Below are positions 37,556 to 48,602 of a DNA stretch of 64,000 nt, in pieces. Origin of the DNA: Nonomuraea dietziae (GTDB taxonomy: Bacteria; Actinomycetota; Actinomycetes; Streptosporangiales; Streptosporangiaceae); assembly GCF_014195505.1 (NCBI RefSeq), contig NZ_JACIBV010000001.1, positions 6,882,001 to 6,946,000 on the forward strand, given 5' to 3'. Every line of letters starts with the position of its first letter. Positions within the stretch are counted from its first letter, which is position 1. The notes under the pieces were generated by a model. The model ran no database searches. It had not been told where the DNA came from and saw only the letters and a program-made list of their open reading frames with translations. The position numbers were made by a program, and so were the translations under genes.

Positions 37556-37585
37556 CGGCCCCCCTGACGCGTGCCAGGGGGGCCG
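37556..37585 (-). terminator. Terminator of the copper amine oxidase pair
   Basis: Perfect 11-bp stem (CGGCCCCCCTG / CAGGGGGGCCG) with an 8-nt loop, 37 bp past the stop of the catalytic-domain gene. It separates that transcript from glgB. Confidence 0.75.
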
Positions 37586-37622
37586 GGACCGGGCCGCGGG
37601 TGCGGCGGGCCGTTTCGAGGGG

Positions 37623-38768
37623 TCAGTGCGGGTTGGTGGCGGTGACGTCGCGGGGGGTGATGCGGAAGCCCTGCCAGTGGATCGGCATCGGGTCGGCGTC
37701 CTCGTCCCTGGCGACGTGGTGGAAGCCGACGTTGACCCACAGCACGGGGTCGGTCACCCGCTCGCCGTTCGCGTAGCGGTCGACGGACCTCCTGCACCTG
37801 GGGGAGACGTTCTCGCTGGCCAGCCGCTCGCAGGCGCGGTACTGCGTCACGTAGACGTCGGCGTGCGTGAACGCCTCGTCGGAGGGGCCCCGGTACTCCG
37901 CGCTGTCGGAGTTGTTGATCTCCCAGGAGACCGGGTGCCTGTCGCCGTTCCTCACGCGCGGGTCCACCACCCGCCACCAGCGCATCCGCCCGTTGACCGC
38001 CTTCGTCTCCCGCTTCAGCGTGCGCTTGGTCATCGACCGCTTCTTGGTGCCGCTGCCCGAGAAGTCGTACTGCTCGACCACGTCGTGCGTCTTGCCCTGG
38101 ATGTCGAAGTCCATCCGCCAGAAGACGTTGTGGCTGTGCGACTCCTCGAAGTGCTTGCGGCCCACCCCGATCGGCCAGCCGTGCTTCGGCGCCGTCGTGG
38201 TGCCCGCCAGCGAGCCGGTCGCCCCGACCCTCGGGGTGATCGAGCCGTCGTCGCCGAAGACCCATTCGGAGATGTAGGTGTACCAGCCGACCTGATAGGC
38301 GGCCAGCACGACGAGCTCCTGCCCCTGGGCGGACTCGCGGGCGTCGGGGTCGCCCCAGCCGTCCTTGAGGTAGGCGTGGCCCCGCGGGCGCGTCGTCAAG
38401 CACACCTTGCCCTTGGCGCGCTCACCGCCGGGACAGTCGGCCTCCGTCAGCGCCACGACGGCCGAGCCCAGTGAGCCGATGTCGTGGTAGCGCGGCTCGC
38501 CGCTGTCGTAGGGCACGTGGATCTGCGCCAGCGCGGCGCTGCGCAGCACGCTGATCGGCCTGTTGCCCTTCGGCGTGTAGACGACCTTGGTGACGGTCAG
38601 GCCCTCGATCGTGCGCATCTCCCAGCACAGCCGCCAGCGCGCGCCGTTGGGGAGCGTCTTGTCGATGAGGTAGGGCGAGCTGCACGCCTGGGCGGCCCGC
38701 GCCGGCGCGGGGGGAGCGGCGGGCGCGATGAGCAGCCCCGCGAGCATCAGACGGAGGAACAAACTCAC
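37623..38768 (-). CDS. Copper amine oxidase catalytic-domain protein (secreted, half of a split enzyme)
   Basis: 381 residues from GTG 38768 in a GTGA overlap with the preceding gene. Sec-type signal (LMLAGLLIAPAAPPAPARA), then the catalytic D4 beta-sandwich of copper amine oxidases and nothing else: a base-like Asp in GEPRYHDIGSLG, copper ligands HSH in EESHSHNVFWRMDFDIQG, and third ligand region WVNVGFHHVARDEDADPMP. The topaquinone site is altered: the family has TxxN-Tyr-D/E, here YQVGWYTYISEWVF, so the Tyr is kept but the Asn is Trp and the acid is Thr. The N-terminal D2-D3 domains are encoded by the next gene upstream. Cofactor formation is therefore uncertain. Confidence 0.85.
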   Translation of the reverse strand: MSLFLRLMLAGLLIAPAAPPAPARAAQACSSPYLIDKTLPNGARWRLCWEMRTIEGLTVTKVVYTPKGNRPISVLRSAALAQIHVPYDSGEPRYHDIGSLGSAVVALTEADCPGGERAKGKVCLTTRPRGHAYLKDGWGDPDARESAQGQELVVLAAYQVGWYTYISEWVFGDDGSITPRVGATGSLAGTTTAPKHGWPIGVGRKHFEESHSHNVFWRMDFDIQGKTHDVVEQYDFSGSGTKKRSMTKRTLKRETKAVNGRMRWWRVVDPRVRNGDRHPVSWEINNSDSAEYRGPSDEAFTHADVYVTQYRACERLASENVSPRCRRSVDRYANGERVTDPVLWVNVGFHHVARDEDADPMPIHWQGFRITPRDVTATNPH

Positions 38769-39415
38769 CACTCCAGCGTGTGAACCCTCTTGGCGGACAG
38801 GTCGATGACGATGCGGCTCGTGTCGAGGAAGGTGCCGTCGGGCAGCCGCACGAACAGCCGCAGGCAGCGGTGCTGGGCGCACCTGCCCCGCTCGGGGGAG
38901 AAGATCAGCCCGCGCAACGCCAGGTCGGAGGGGGAGGCCAGCTCGCGCCCCGCCGCCTTCCTGAACGACTGGCGCACGCCTGCGCCCAGCTTCGGATCGG
39001 CCAGCAGCAGCTCGGCGGCGCGCAGCTCCTCCCGCTTGGACGGCGGCGGCTGGACCCCTCTGCCCTTGGTCTCCTCGATCACCTTGCTGCTGCCGAGGTC
39101 GACCGTCCTGACGATCAGCGTGTCGGTCGAGTAGTCGTAGATGTAGGCCTCGGCCCTGCGTGCCTGCTCGGCGTCCTTGTCGTCGTCGCGCTCGACGTAC
39201 AGGAGCTCGGTCTGCCCCGACTTGAGATGGTTCTTGGCGGTGGCGATCTCACCCGCGCGGGCGATCTCCTCGGGCGTCAGCGGGTCTCCCTGAGAGGGAG
39301 TCTCCCGCACGCCCTGCGCGGCCTGGGGCGCCTCTCCACTGGTCACCAGCAGGAGAGTGCCGCAGACGAGCACGGCGCCCAACCCCGCGGCCGCGATCAC
39401 AAGACGTCGCCGCAT
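38765..39415 (-). CDS. Copper amine oxidase D2-D3 domain protein (secreted, other half of the split enzyme)
   Basis: 216 residues. N-terminal MRRRLVIAAAGLGAVLVCG is a signal peptide or anchor. The rest resembles the non-catalytic N2 and N3 domains of copper amine oxidases: DPLTPEEIARAGEIATA, then a strand ending RRAEAYIYDYSTDTLIVRTV, DLGSSKVIEETKGRGVQPPP and the second repeat KREELRAAELLLADPKL. In normal enzymes these precede the catalytic domain in one chain. The GTGA overlap with the catalytic-domain gene implies matched production. The family assignment is from pattern recognition and needs a profile search. Confidence 0.72.
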   Translation of the reverse strand: MRRRLVIAAAGLGAVLVCGTLLLVTSGEAPQAAQGVRETPSQGDPLTPEEIARAGEIATAKNHLKSGQTELLYVERDDDKDAEQARRAEAYIYDYSTDTLIVRTVDLGSSKVIEETKGRGVQPPPSKREELRAAELLLADPKLGAGVRQSFRKAAGRELASPSDLALRGLIFSPERGRCAQHRCLRLFVRLPDGTFLDTSRIVIDLSAKRVHTLEW

Positions 39416-39425
39416 GCCGCCCCCT

Positions 39426-39459
39426 TTACTCTTCGCTCATGTTTGCATGCGAAGAGTAA
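39426..39459 (-). promoter_or_regulatory. Long inverted repeat before the copper amine oxidase pair
   Basis: Perfect 11-bp arms (TTACTCTTCGC / GCGAAGAGTAA) with a 12-nt spacer, 11 bp upstream of the D2-D3 gene start and at the likely promoter. A/T-rich against the local background, it looks like an operator for a dimeric repressor. Confidence 0.65.
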
Positions 39460-39527
39460 TGCGTTTGCTACGCTGCTCGTGGAGAAACGGCAGACTCAGG
39501 GCGGCTCGGGTGCACCTGCGCGGAGGG

Positions 39528-40835
39528 TCAGCGGAAGGCCGCCAGCGGGATGGGCAGCCAGGTCGGCCTGTTGCGGGCCTCGTAGACCACCTCGTAGACC
39601 GCTTTGTCGTACTCCAGCGCCCTCAGCAGCGCCGCGTCGTCGCCGCACACGTCGGCGTAGCCGTCCAGGAACGCCGCGCGGTTGCGGATGGCCCACTCGG
39701 CCGCCCTGGGGCGCAGGGCGGCGCCGTCGGGGTGGTCGGCCAGCAGGTGACCGGCCGCGTAGTCGAAGGAGCGCAGCATCCCCGCCACGTCCCTCAGGGG
39801 CGAGGCGAGCGCCCTGCGCTCCTCGATCGGCTGTCCTGGCTCGCCCTCGAAGTCGAGGACGATCCAGTCGACGGGCGTGCGCATGACCTGGCCGAGGTGA
39901 TAGTCGCCGTGCACGCGCTGCACGCGCACCTTGCCGGTCAGCTCCTCCACCTGGTGGAAGGCTCGCTCGACCAGCTCGGCGTGCTCGGCGAGCGCGGGCA
40001 CCTCCTCCAGGGCCCTGGCGAGGCGGCGGCGGAAGCCCTCCACCATGCGCTTGACCTCCGACGGGCTCACGACGTCCGTCGGGAAGGCGGCGGCCAGCTC
40101 CCTGTGGATCTCGGCGGTGGCGATGCCGAGGCGGTGGGCCTCGGCGGCGAAGTCGCCGCCCGCCTCGGCCGCGCTGACCTCGGGCAGCGAGCCGTAGAGG
40201 TCGCGGACGCTGGCGAGGGCGAGGTCCCACCCGTCGTTGGAGGTGGTCAGATACTCCTGCGTGAAGGCCAGCGTCGTCGAAATGCCGTCGACGTCGGTCT
40301 CGATCCACCCGTACGGCTGGGCGATGTGCGCGGCCCCGCGGGCGGCCAGCGCGGTGACCACCTCGAGCTCGGGGTTCACCCCCGGGATGAGCCTGCGGAA
40401 CAGCTTGCAGATGTACGCGTCGCCGAACACCAGGGAGGTGTTGGACTGCTCGGCCCCGAGCACCAGGCTGCGCTGCGAGGTGTCGATCTCCACCCCTGGC
40501 GCGGTGCGGAACCTGATCGGCCCGTGGTCGCGGCCGGTGGCCATGCCCTCCAGCAGGAGGCTGGTGAGCGAGGAGTCGTGGGCGGCGTCGAAGAGGTGGC
40601 CTTCGTCCGACACGCCGATGAGAGCGTGTTTGAGCCTGTCGGGCAGCTCGGGGCTGACGCCGAGCAGGAGCTGGTAGCGGTCGCGGGCGCCCGCCTGCCG
40701 TACCGACAGGATCAGGTGGCGCAGTCCGTCGCCGAGAGGGGTGTCGGAGTCGATGGAAAGGCCGTCGAGAGGACGCCCCTTGCCCGCGAACCAGCGTTGG
40801 TGGGTGATCCAGCGGGCAAGGAGGTCCTCAAGCAC
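39528..40835 (-). CDS. mak: Maltokinase (Pep2/Mak)
   Basis: 435 residues, GTG start behind an AGGAG site that overlaps the treS stop. Aminoglycoside-phosphotransferase-like kinase: N-terminal cap MLEDLLARWITHQRWFAGKG, catalytic loop RVHGDYHLGQVMRTP and the metal Asp in IVLDFEGEPGQPIEERR. It phosphorylates maltose with ATP to maltose 1-phosphate, the GlgE substrate. Only three bases separate it from treS upstream; in many actinobacteria the two are fused. The next gene downstream is on the same strand but begins the amine oxidase unit. Confidence 0.93.
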   Translation of the reverse strand: MLEDLLARWITHQRWFAGKGRPLDGLSIDSDTPLGDGLRHLILSVRQAGARDRYQLLLGVSPELPDRLKHALIGVSDEGHLFDAAHDSSLTSLLLEGMATGRDHGPIRFRTAPGVEIDTSQRSLVLGAEQSNTSLVFGDAYICKLFRRLIPGVNPELEVVTALAARGAAHIAQPYGWIETDVDGISTTLAFTQEYLTTSNDGWDLALASVRDLYGSLPEVSAAEAGGDFAAEAHRLGIATAEIHRELAAAFPTDVVSPSEVKRMVEGFRRRLARALEEVPALAEHAELVERAFHQVEELTGKVRVQRVHGDYHLGQVMRTPVDWIVLDFEGEPGQPIEERRALASPLRDVAGMLRSFDYAAGHLLADHPDGAALRPRAAEWAIRNRAAFLDGYADVCGDDAALLRALEYDKAVYEVVYEARNRPTWLPIPLAAFR

Positions 40836-40838
40836 GGC

Positions 40839-42551
<1,713 letters not shown>

Positions 42552-42574
42552 AGTTGGACTCCCCGATCGCTGTG

Positions 42575-44731
42575 TTACCGATGAGCCGCTCGCACGGTGA
42601 AGACGTGCGCCGGGTGAATGTGTGGGTCGAGGCGCACGTAGTTGCTCTGCCGCCAGCGGTACGACTCGCCCGACACCTCGTCGTCGACGACGAACTCGGC
42701 ATTCCAGTCGAGACCGAGGGCCGGCAGGTCGAGATCGACTGTCGCCTCATGAGTATTGTGCGGGTCCAGGTTGACGACCGCCAGGACCACGTCGCCGAGG
42801 CCGTGCCGTCGTGTGGCCGTGTCGTAGGCGCCAGGGAGCCGCTTGGAGAAGCAGACCAGGTCCGGGTGGTCGACCCTGTGGAACTTCAGGTTACGCAATT
42901 CCTGGAGGGCCGGGTGAGCTCTTCGGAACAAATTGAGGTGGGTGATGAAGGGCGCGAGAGTCCGCCCTTCCCTCTCGGCGGCCACCCAGTCCCTCGGCCG
43001 GTACTGGTACTTCTCGCTGTCGAGGTACTCCTCGCTGCCAGGGCGTACCGCGACGTGCTCGGCGAGTTCGTAGCCCGAGTAGACGCCCCAGGTGGGGGAG
43101 GTGAGGGCGGCCAGGACCGCGCGGATCTTGAAGGCGGGGACCCCGCCGTGCTGAAGATATTCGTGCAGGATGTCGGGCGTGTTGACGAAGAGGTTCGGCC
43201 TCAGAAAGTGCGACGTCTCATGAGATAGCTCCGAAAAGTACGTTTCAACGTCATATTTGGAGTTCTTCCATGTGAAGTACGTATACGACTGGTGATATCC
43301 GATCTTCGCCAGGGTCTGCAGCATCGGAGGCCTGGTGAACGCCTCGGCCAGGAAGATCACATCCGGGTCGGTGGCGCGGATGTCGGCCAGCAGGCGCTCC
43401 CAGAAGCCGACCGGCTTGGTGTGCGGGTTGTCCACCCTGAAAATCCGCACACCGTGGTCCATCCAGTGCCTGACGACCCGCTTGACCTCGGCGTAGATGC
43501 CCTCGGGATCCTTGTCGAAGTTGAGCGGGTAGATGTCCTGGTACTTCTTCGGCGGGTTCTCCGCGTAGGCGATGCTCCCGTCGGCGCGGATCGTGAACCA
43601 CTCGGGGTGCTCCGTGACCCACGGGTGGTCGGGAGAGCACTGCAGCGCGAAGTCGAGCGCCACCTCCATGCCCAGCTCCCTGGTCCTGCCCACGAAGTCG
43701 TCGAAGTCGTCGATCGTGCCGAGGTAGGGGTGGACGGCGTCGTGCCCGCCGTCCTCGGAGCCGATCGCCCAGGGCGAGCCCGGGTCGTCGGGGCCGGGTG
43801 TGAGCGTGTTGTTACGGCCCTTGCGGAAGGTCGTGCCGATCGGGTGGATCGGCGGCAGGTAGACCACGTCGAAGCCCATGCGGGCGATGGCGGGCAGCCG
43901 CTTGGCGGCGGTCTGGAAGTTGCCCGACTTCGACACGCCCTCGCCGTCGACGATCGCGCCCTCGGACCTGGGGAAGAACTCGTACCACGAGCCGAACAGG
44001 GCTCTGCGGCGTTCCACCCTGACCTTCTGCTGCTTGCTCCTGGTCAGCAGGTCACGCAGCGGATGCGCCTCCAGCAGCGCCGTGGTCTCGGGCAGCTGGG
44101 CGATCGACAGCCTGGCACGGGGGTCGAGGGCGTCGTCGCGCAGCGTGGAGGCCACTGCCAGCAGCGCCGCCCTGTGCCCGCACGTCTCCGACGGCTTGAG
44201 CTCGGTGCCGGCCTTGAGTGCGCCCGGTTTGACCGTGTCGGTCATGAGCTGGCCGTTCTTCTGCTGACCTGTCTTGAGTGTGCCGTTGCCGTTGCGCGTC
44301 GTGCCGTTACCCGCGTGGGGGGCGGGGCAGTCGGTGGCCCTGACGGCGCGGGCGGCCCGCTCGAAGAGCCTGGCGCCCTCCTCGCACATCAGTTCCACGT
44401 CCATGCCGCGCGGGATCTTGATCTCCGCGTCGTGCAGCCACGTCCCGATCGGGTCGCCCCACGCCTCGATCCTGAACTGCCAGTCGCCCTCGTCGGGCAG
44501 GCACACGGACACCGCCCAGCGGTCGGTGCCCTTGCCCTGTTCTCGCATGTGTTTCAGGTGGCCGCGCCGCCCGTCGGGGGCGGTGAGCACGACACCGGCG
44601 GCGACCGCGTCGTGCCCTTCTCTGAACACGGTCGCCGCGATCTCGAAGCTCTCTCCGGCGACCGCCTTGGCGGGCCACTGCCCGCAGTCAACGACGGGGT
44701 AGATGTCCGTGATGGGAATTCGACCGATCAT
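42575..44731 (-). CDS. glgE: Alpha-1,4-glucan:maltose-1-phosphate maltosyltransferase GlgE
   Basis: 718 residues, GH13 subfamily 3. N-terminal [20 protein letters not shown], catalytic core [35 protein letters not shown], nucleophile Asp in [16 protein letters not shown] and acid Glu in [12 protein letters not shown]. It extends alpha-1,4-glucan two glucoses at a time using maltose 1-phosphate. Residues ~136-184 are an unusual Asn/Gly/Thr/Lys-rich insertion absent from typical GlgE. First gene of the glgE-treS-mak operon, divergent from glgP. Confidence 0.95.
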   Translation of the reverse strand: MIGRIPITDIYPVVDCGQWPAKAVAGESFEIAATVFREGHDAVAAGVVLTAPDGRRGHLKHMREQGKGTDRWAVSVCLPDEGDWQFRIEAWGDPIGTWLHDAEIKIPRGMDVELMCEEGARLFERAARAVRATDCPAPHAGNGTTRNGNGTLKTGQQKNGQLMTDTVKPGALKAGTELKPSETCGHRAALLAVASTLRDDALDPRARLSIAQLPETTALLEAHPLRDLLTRSKQQKVRVERRRALFGSWYEFFPRSEGAIVDGEGVSKSGNFQTAAKRLPAIARMGFDVVYLPPIHPIGTTFRKGRNNTLTPGPDDPGSPWAIGSEDGGHDAVHPYLGTIDDFDDFVGRTRELGMEVALDFALQCSPDHPWVTEHPEWFTIRADGSIAYAENPPKKYQDIYPLNFDKDPEGIYAEVKRVVRHWMDHGVRIFRVDNPHTKPVGFWERLLADIRATDPDVIFLAEAFTRPPMLQTLAKIGYHQSYTYFTWKNSKYDVETYFSELSHETSHFLRPNLFVNTPDILHEYLQHGGVPAFKIRAVLAALTSPTWGVYSGYELAEHVAVRPGSEEYLDSEKYQYRPRDWVAAEREGRTLAPFITHLNLFRRAHPALQELRNLKFHRVDHPDLVCFSKRLPGAYDTATRRHGLGDVVLAVVNLDPHNTHEATVDLDLPALGLDWNAEFVVDDEVSGESYRWRQSNYVRLDPHIHPAHVFTVRAAHR

Positions 44732-44949
44732 CGCGTCCTGTTCTCATGTGTCGAGCGGGCGTCTGTGGCAATGACGATCCTCGCACCTTCACGCGTGCAG
44801 CAGCTGGCACCGTCCCGCGACGGTGCGTCAAAGCTCAATGTGGGGAGTGCCCTAATAGTCCCTCTTGATGCCTCTACATGGAAGGGTTGTGAAACGGAAG
44901 TGATCCACTCCCGCCTGAACACCGCTCCTCAGCCCCTAGGGTCGAATTC
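44732..44949. promoter_or_regulatory. Divergent promoter region between glgE and glgP
   Basis: 218 bp between the two start codons, the only place for both promoters. It contains an 8-bp inverted repeat at 44807-44826 (GCACCGTC / GACGGTGC, 4-nt spacer), a candidate operator. I see no convincing -35/-10 pair. Confidence 0.55.
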
Positions 44950-47532
44950 GTGAGAGCTATCCGCAGGTTTACCGTCCGCACCGTCCTGCCCACGGAGCTG
45001 GCCGCCCTCGGCGAGCTTGTGCACAACCTCCGATGGTCCTGGCATCCAGAGACCACGGACCTGTTCGCCGAGGTCGATCCGGCCGTCTGGGAGCGAGTCG
45101 GGCACGATCCCGTCGCGCTGCTGGGCGCCGTCGACCCCGCCAGGTTGCGCGAGCTGGCCACCGACCGCCGCTTCCTGCGCCGTCTCGCCGACGCCGCCGA
45201 CGATCTGCGCGAGTACATGACCGCGCCCCGCTGGTATCAGACGTTGCCCGAGGCCGCGGGCGCGATCGCCTACTTCTCGCCCGAGTACGGCATCGCCGCG
45301 GCGCTGCCGCAGTACTCCGGAGGCCTCGGCATCCTGGCAGGTGACCACCTCAAGGCGGCCAGCGATCTCGGCGTGCCGATCCTGGCGGTCGGACTGCTCT
45401 ATCGCCACGGCTACTTCACTCAGTCGCTGTCGCCAGAGGGCTGGCAGCTGGAGCACTACCCCAGTCTCGACCCCGGCGGCCTTCCGCTGAGCCTGCTGAA
45501 GGACGAGGGGGGCACGCCCGTACACATCAGGATCGGCCTGCCGAACCAGCGCGCCCTGCACGCGCAGGTGTGGGTGGCGCAGGTCGGCAGGGTGCCGCTG
45601 CTACTGCTCGACTCCGACGTGGCCGACAACGACAACGCCGCCCGCGACGTCACCGACCGCCTGTACGGCGGGGGCACCGACCACAGGCTCATGCAGGAGC
45701 TGCTGCTCGGCGTCGGCGGCGTGCGGGCCATCCGCGCCTACTGCCGGATCACGGGACACGCCGAGCCTGAGGTCTTCCACACCAACGAGGGCCACGCGGG
45801 CTTCCTCGGCCTGGAGCGCATCCGCGAGCTCACCGAGGCGCGGCTCTCCTTCGACGAGGCGATCGAGGCGGTTCGCGCCGGCACCGTCTTCACCACCCAC
45901 ACGCCGGTCCCCGCGGGCATCGACCGTTTCCCCTCGGACATGATCGAGCGTCAGTTCGGCGGCGACAACGCGTGGCCGACCGTCCCTGTCGAGCGCGTCC
46001 TCGCGCTGGGCGCCGAGCAGGAGCCCGGGCGCTTCAACATGGCCATCATGGGCATGCGCCTGGCCCAGCGCGTCAACGGCGTATCCGAGCTGCACGGCGA
46101 GGTCAGCAGGGGGATGTTCCAGGAGCTGTGGCCCGGCTTCGACCTGCACGAGGTGCCGATCGGCTCGATCACCAACGGCGTCCACGCGCCCACCTGGGTA
46201 GGCCGCGAGATCATGGAGCTGGCCGGTCGCGAGCTGCCCGAGCTCATCGAGAAGGGGCAGGGCTGGGAGGGCGTCCAGAAGATCTCCGACCCCGAGATCT
46301 GGGGCATCCGCGGCAGGCTGCGCGAGCGCCTGGTCGAGGCGGCGAGAGTACGGCTGCGCCGCTCGTGGCGCGACCGCGGCGCCTCCGACGCCGAGCTCAC
46401 CTGGGTCGACGACGCCCTCGACCCCGACGTGCTGACGATCGGATTCGCCCGCAGGGTGCCGTCCTATAAGCGGCTCACCCTGATGCTGCGCGACCCCGTG
46501 CGGCTGCGCGAGCTGCTGCTGTCTCCCGACAAGCCGGTGCAGATCCTCATCGCGGGCAAGGCCCACCCGGCCGACGAGGGCGGCAAGAAGCTCATCCAGC
46601 AGATCGTCAGGTTCGCCGACTCCGAGGACGTGCGGCACCGCATCGTCTTCCTGCCCGACTACGACATGGCCCTCGGCCAGCTGCTCGTCCAGGGCTGCGA
46701 CGTCTGGCTGAACAACCCGCTGCGTCCCCTCGAGGCGTCGGGGACCTCGGGCATGAAGTCGGCGCTGAACGGCGGGCTCAACCTGTCGATCCGCGACGGC
46801 TGGTGGGACGAGTGGTACGACGGCACCAACGGCTGGGCCATCCCCACCGCCGACGGTGTCGCCGACGCCGACAGGCGCGACGAGCTCGAGGCGGCCGCGC
46901 TCTACGACCTCATCGAGCACGAGGTCTCCGACCGCTTCTACGACAGGGCGCCCGACGGGCTGCCCAGGCGGTGGCTGGAGATGGTGCGCCACACGCTGAC
47001 CTCGCTCGGGCCCAAGGTGCTGGCCGGCCGGATGCTGCGCGACTACGTCGTGGGTCTCTACCTGCCCGCCGCGGCCTCGGCGAGGGCCCTGTCGACCGAC
47101 TCCTACGCCCCGGCCAAGGCGTTCGCCGCCTGGCGGGTGCGCGTCACCAAGGCGTGGCCGGGCGTGCGCGTGGAGCACGTGGAGGCGTCGGGCGTCGGCG
47201 ACACGCCGGAGGTGGGCGCGGCGCTCGACCTGCGCGCGACGATCGCCCTGGGCGAGCTGGAGCCCCACGACCTGCTGGTCCAGGCCGCCTACGGCAAGGT
47301 CGGCCCGCACGACGAGCTGCTGAGCCCCCGCTACCTGGCCATGACGCTCGAAGGGACGACCGACGACGGCAAGGCCCACTACGTGGGCAAGGTGCCGCTC
47401 GACAGTACGGGGGCGTTCGGCTACACGGTGCGGGTGGTGCCCAACCACCCGCTCATGGCCGCTCCCGCCGAGCTCGGCCTGCTCGCCCTCCCGGAGGAGC
47501 CCGTGGGAATGACCAACGGCACCCTCCGCTGA
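44950..47532 (+). CDS. glgP: Glycogen/alpha-glucan phosphorylase GlgP
   Basis: 860 residues, GTG start. GT35 phosphorylase of the actinobacterial type, with an N-terminal DUF3417 segment (RRFTVRTVLPTELAALGELV) and the YFSPEYGIAAALPQYSGGLG region. The PLP lysine is in ASGTSGMKSALNGGLNLSI, and the cofactor-phosphate region RPLEAS precedes it. It releases glucose 1-phosphate from glucan ends, the degradative counterpart of the minus-strand operon. Ends with a strong terminator. Confidence 0.95.
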   Translation: MRAIRRFTVRTVLPTELAALGELVHNLRWSWHPETTDLFAEVDPAVWERVGHDPVALLGAVDPARLRELATDRRFLRRLADAADDLREYMTAPRWYQTLPEAAGAIAYFSPEYGIAAALPQYSGGLGILAGDHLKAASDLGVPILAVGLLYRHGYFTQSLSPEGWQLEHYPSLDPGGLPLSLLKDEGGTPVHIRIGLPNQRALHAQVWVAQVGRVPLLLLDSDVADNDNAARDVTDRLYGGGTDHRLMQELLLGVGGVRAIRAYCRITGHAEPEVFHTNEGHAGFLGLERIRELTEARLSFDEAIEAVRAGTVFTTHTPVPAGIDRFPSDMIERQFGGDNAWPTVPVERVLALGAEQEPGRFNMAIMGMRLAQRVNGVSELHGEVSRGMFQELWPGFDLHEVPIGSITNGVHAPTWVGREIMELAGRELPELIEKGQGWEGVQKISDPEIWGIRGRLRERLVEAARVRLRRSWRDRGASDAELTWVDDALDPDVLTIGFARRVPSYKRLTLMLRDPVRLRELLLSPDKPVQILIAGKAHPADEGGKKLIQQIVRFADSEDVRHRIVFLPDYDMALGQLLVQGCDVWLNNPLRPLEASGTSGMKSALNGGLNLSIRDGWWDEWYDGTNGWAIPTADGVADADRRDELEAAALYDLIEHEVSDRFYDRAPDGLPRRWLEMVRHTLTSLGPKVLAGRMLRDYVVGLYLPAAASARALSTDSYAPAKAFAAWRVRVTKAWPGVRVEHVEASGVGDTPEVGAALDLRATIALGELEPHDLLVQAAYGKVGPHDELLSPRYLAMTLEGTTDDGKAHYVGKVPLDSTGAFGYTVRVVPNHPLMAAPAELGLLALPEEPVGMTNGTLR

Positions 47533-47537
47533 CCACG

Positions 47538-47567
47538 CGGGCCCCGGAGCGCCGTCTCCGGGGCCCG
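47538..47567 (+). terminator. Terminator of glgP
   Basis: Perfect 12-bp stem (CGGGCCCCGGAG / CTCCGGGGCCCG) with a 6-nt loop, 5 bp past the stop. Confidence 0.75.
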
Positions 47568-47697
47568 GCCCGAGGCCTCCAGCCGCGCGACCCGTGGTTG
47601 ACCTCGGGACGCCGAAGAGATGCCGGTTTGCGGTCATGACGCCCTGGAGCAGTCCTTCCTCCCGTCCAGGCCCCATAATCGGTATGTGGAAGACACC

Positions 47698-48561
47698 ATG
47701 AACGGTCTGAGGGCAGACACACTCGTGGCCACCGTCCGCGGTGTCCTTCCTTCACTCACCCCCGCCGCGCAGACCGTCGCCCGTCTGATACTCGAGGACC
47801 CCGCGACCGTCGCCCGCAGCACCATCACCGAGCTCTCGGCCGCCTCCGGCACCAGCGAGGCGACGATCGTCCGCACCGCCCGCCTGCTCGGCTTCGCCGG
47901 ATACCCGCAGCTCAGGCTGGCTCTCGCGGCTGCGGCCGCGCAGCCCGACCGGCTGGTGCCCGGCGACCTGGCCCCCGACGACCCGCTGTCGGAGGTCATC
48001 CTCAAGGTCTCGCGAGCCGAGTCCGAGGCGATCAACGACACCGTCGCCCAGCTCACCTCCGAGCGGCTCGGCCTGGTCGTGGACGCCATCGTGGGCGCCC
48101 GCAGGATCGACTCCTACGGCGTGGGCGCCTCGGGGCTGGTGGCCGAGGACGTGGCGCAGAAGCTCATGCGCATCGGCCTGTCGAGCCACGCCTTCCAGGA
48201 CGCGCACCTGGCGCTCACCAGCGCGGTGCTGCTCAAGGCGGGCGACGTGGCGATCGGCATCAGCACCTCGGGCGAGACGCCCGACGTCCTCGAGCCGCTG
48301 CGCCTGGCGGGGGAGGCGGGGGCCACCACGGTCGCCATCACCAACAACCCGCGCTCCTCCCTCGCCGCGATGGCCGAGCACGTGCTGATCTCCGCCGGCA
48401 GGGAGACCGAGTTCCGCCCCGGCGCGCTGGCCAGCCGCATCAGCCAGCTGCTCGTCGTCGACTGCGTCTTCGTGGGCGTGGCCCAGCGCACCTTCGACTC
48501 CTCGCAGGAGGCGCTGCAGAGCACCAGACGCGCCGTCGCCGAGTTCACCCGCAAACGCTGA
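47698..48561 (+). CDS. MurR/RpiR-family transcriptional regulator (HTH plus SIS domain)
   Basis: 287 residues from ATG 47698; GTG 47686 four codons upstream is possible. N-terminal RpiR helix-turn-helix (LTPAAQTVARLILEDPATVA, ELSAASGTSEATIVRTARLL) and a C-terminal SIS domain (RIDSYGVGASGLVAEDVAQK, GISTSGETPDVLEPLRLAGE) that binds a phosphosugar. Relatives respond to MurNAc-6-P, glucosamine-6-P or similar. No murQ-type gene is beside it; the neighbouring secreted amidase would release muropeptide pieces, which makes a cell-wall sugar a reasonable guess. Confidence 0.9.
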   Translation: MNGLRADTLVATVRGVLPSLTPAAQTVARLILEDPATVARSTITELSAASGTSEATIVRTARLLGFAGYPQLRLALAAAAAQPDRLVPGDLAPDDPLSEVILKVSRAESEAINDTVAQLTSERLGLVVDAIVGARRIDSYGVGASGLVAEDVAQKLMRIGLSSHAFQDAHLALTSAVLLKAGDVAIGISTSGETPDVLEPLRLAGEAGATTVAITNNPRSSLAAMAEHVLISAGRETEFRPGALASRISQLLVVDCVFVGVAQRTFDSSQEALQSTRRAVAEFTRKR

Positions 48562-48590
48562 GGGACCCCGCCCGGTGAGGGCGAGGTCCC
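48562..48590. terminator. Bidirectional hairpin between the RpiR and amidase genes
   Basis: 12-bp stem with one mismatch (GGGACCCCGCCC / GGGCGAGGTCCC) and a 5-nt loop. It starts directly at the RpiR stop and lies 13 bp past the amidase stop, so it can serve both convergent genes. Confidence 0.7.
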
Positions 48591-48602
48591 GTCGAACAGC
48601 GC

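Noticed and set aside
45601-47676. 691-codon minus-strand open frame opposite glgP
   Set aside because: Antisense shadow of glgP; composition is Arg/Gly/Val-rich and it runs through the glgP terminator.
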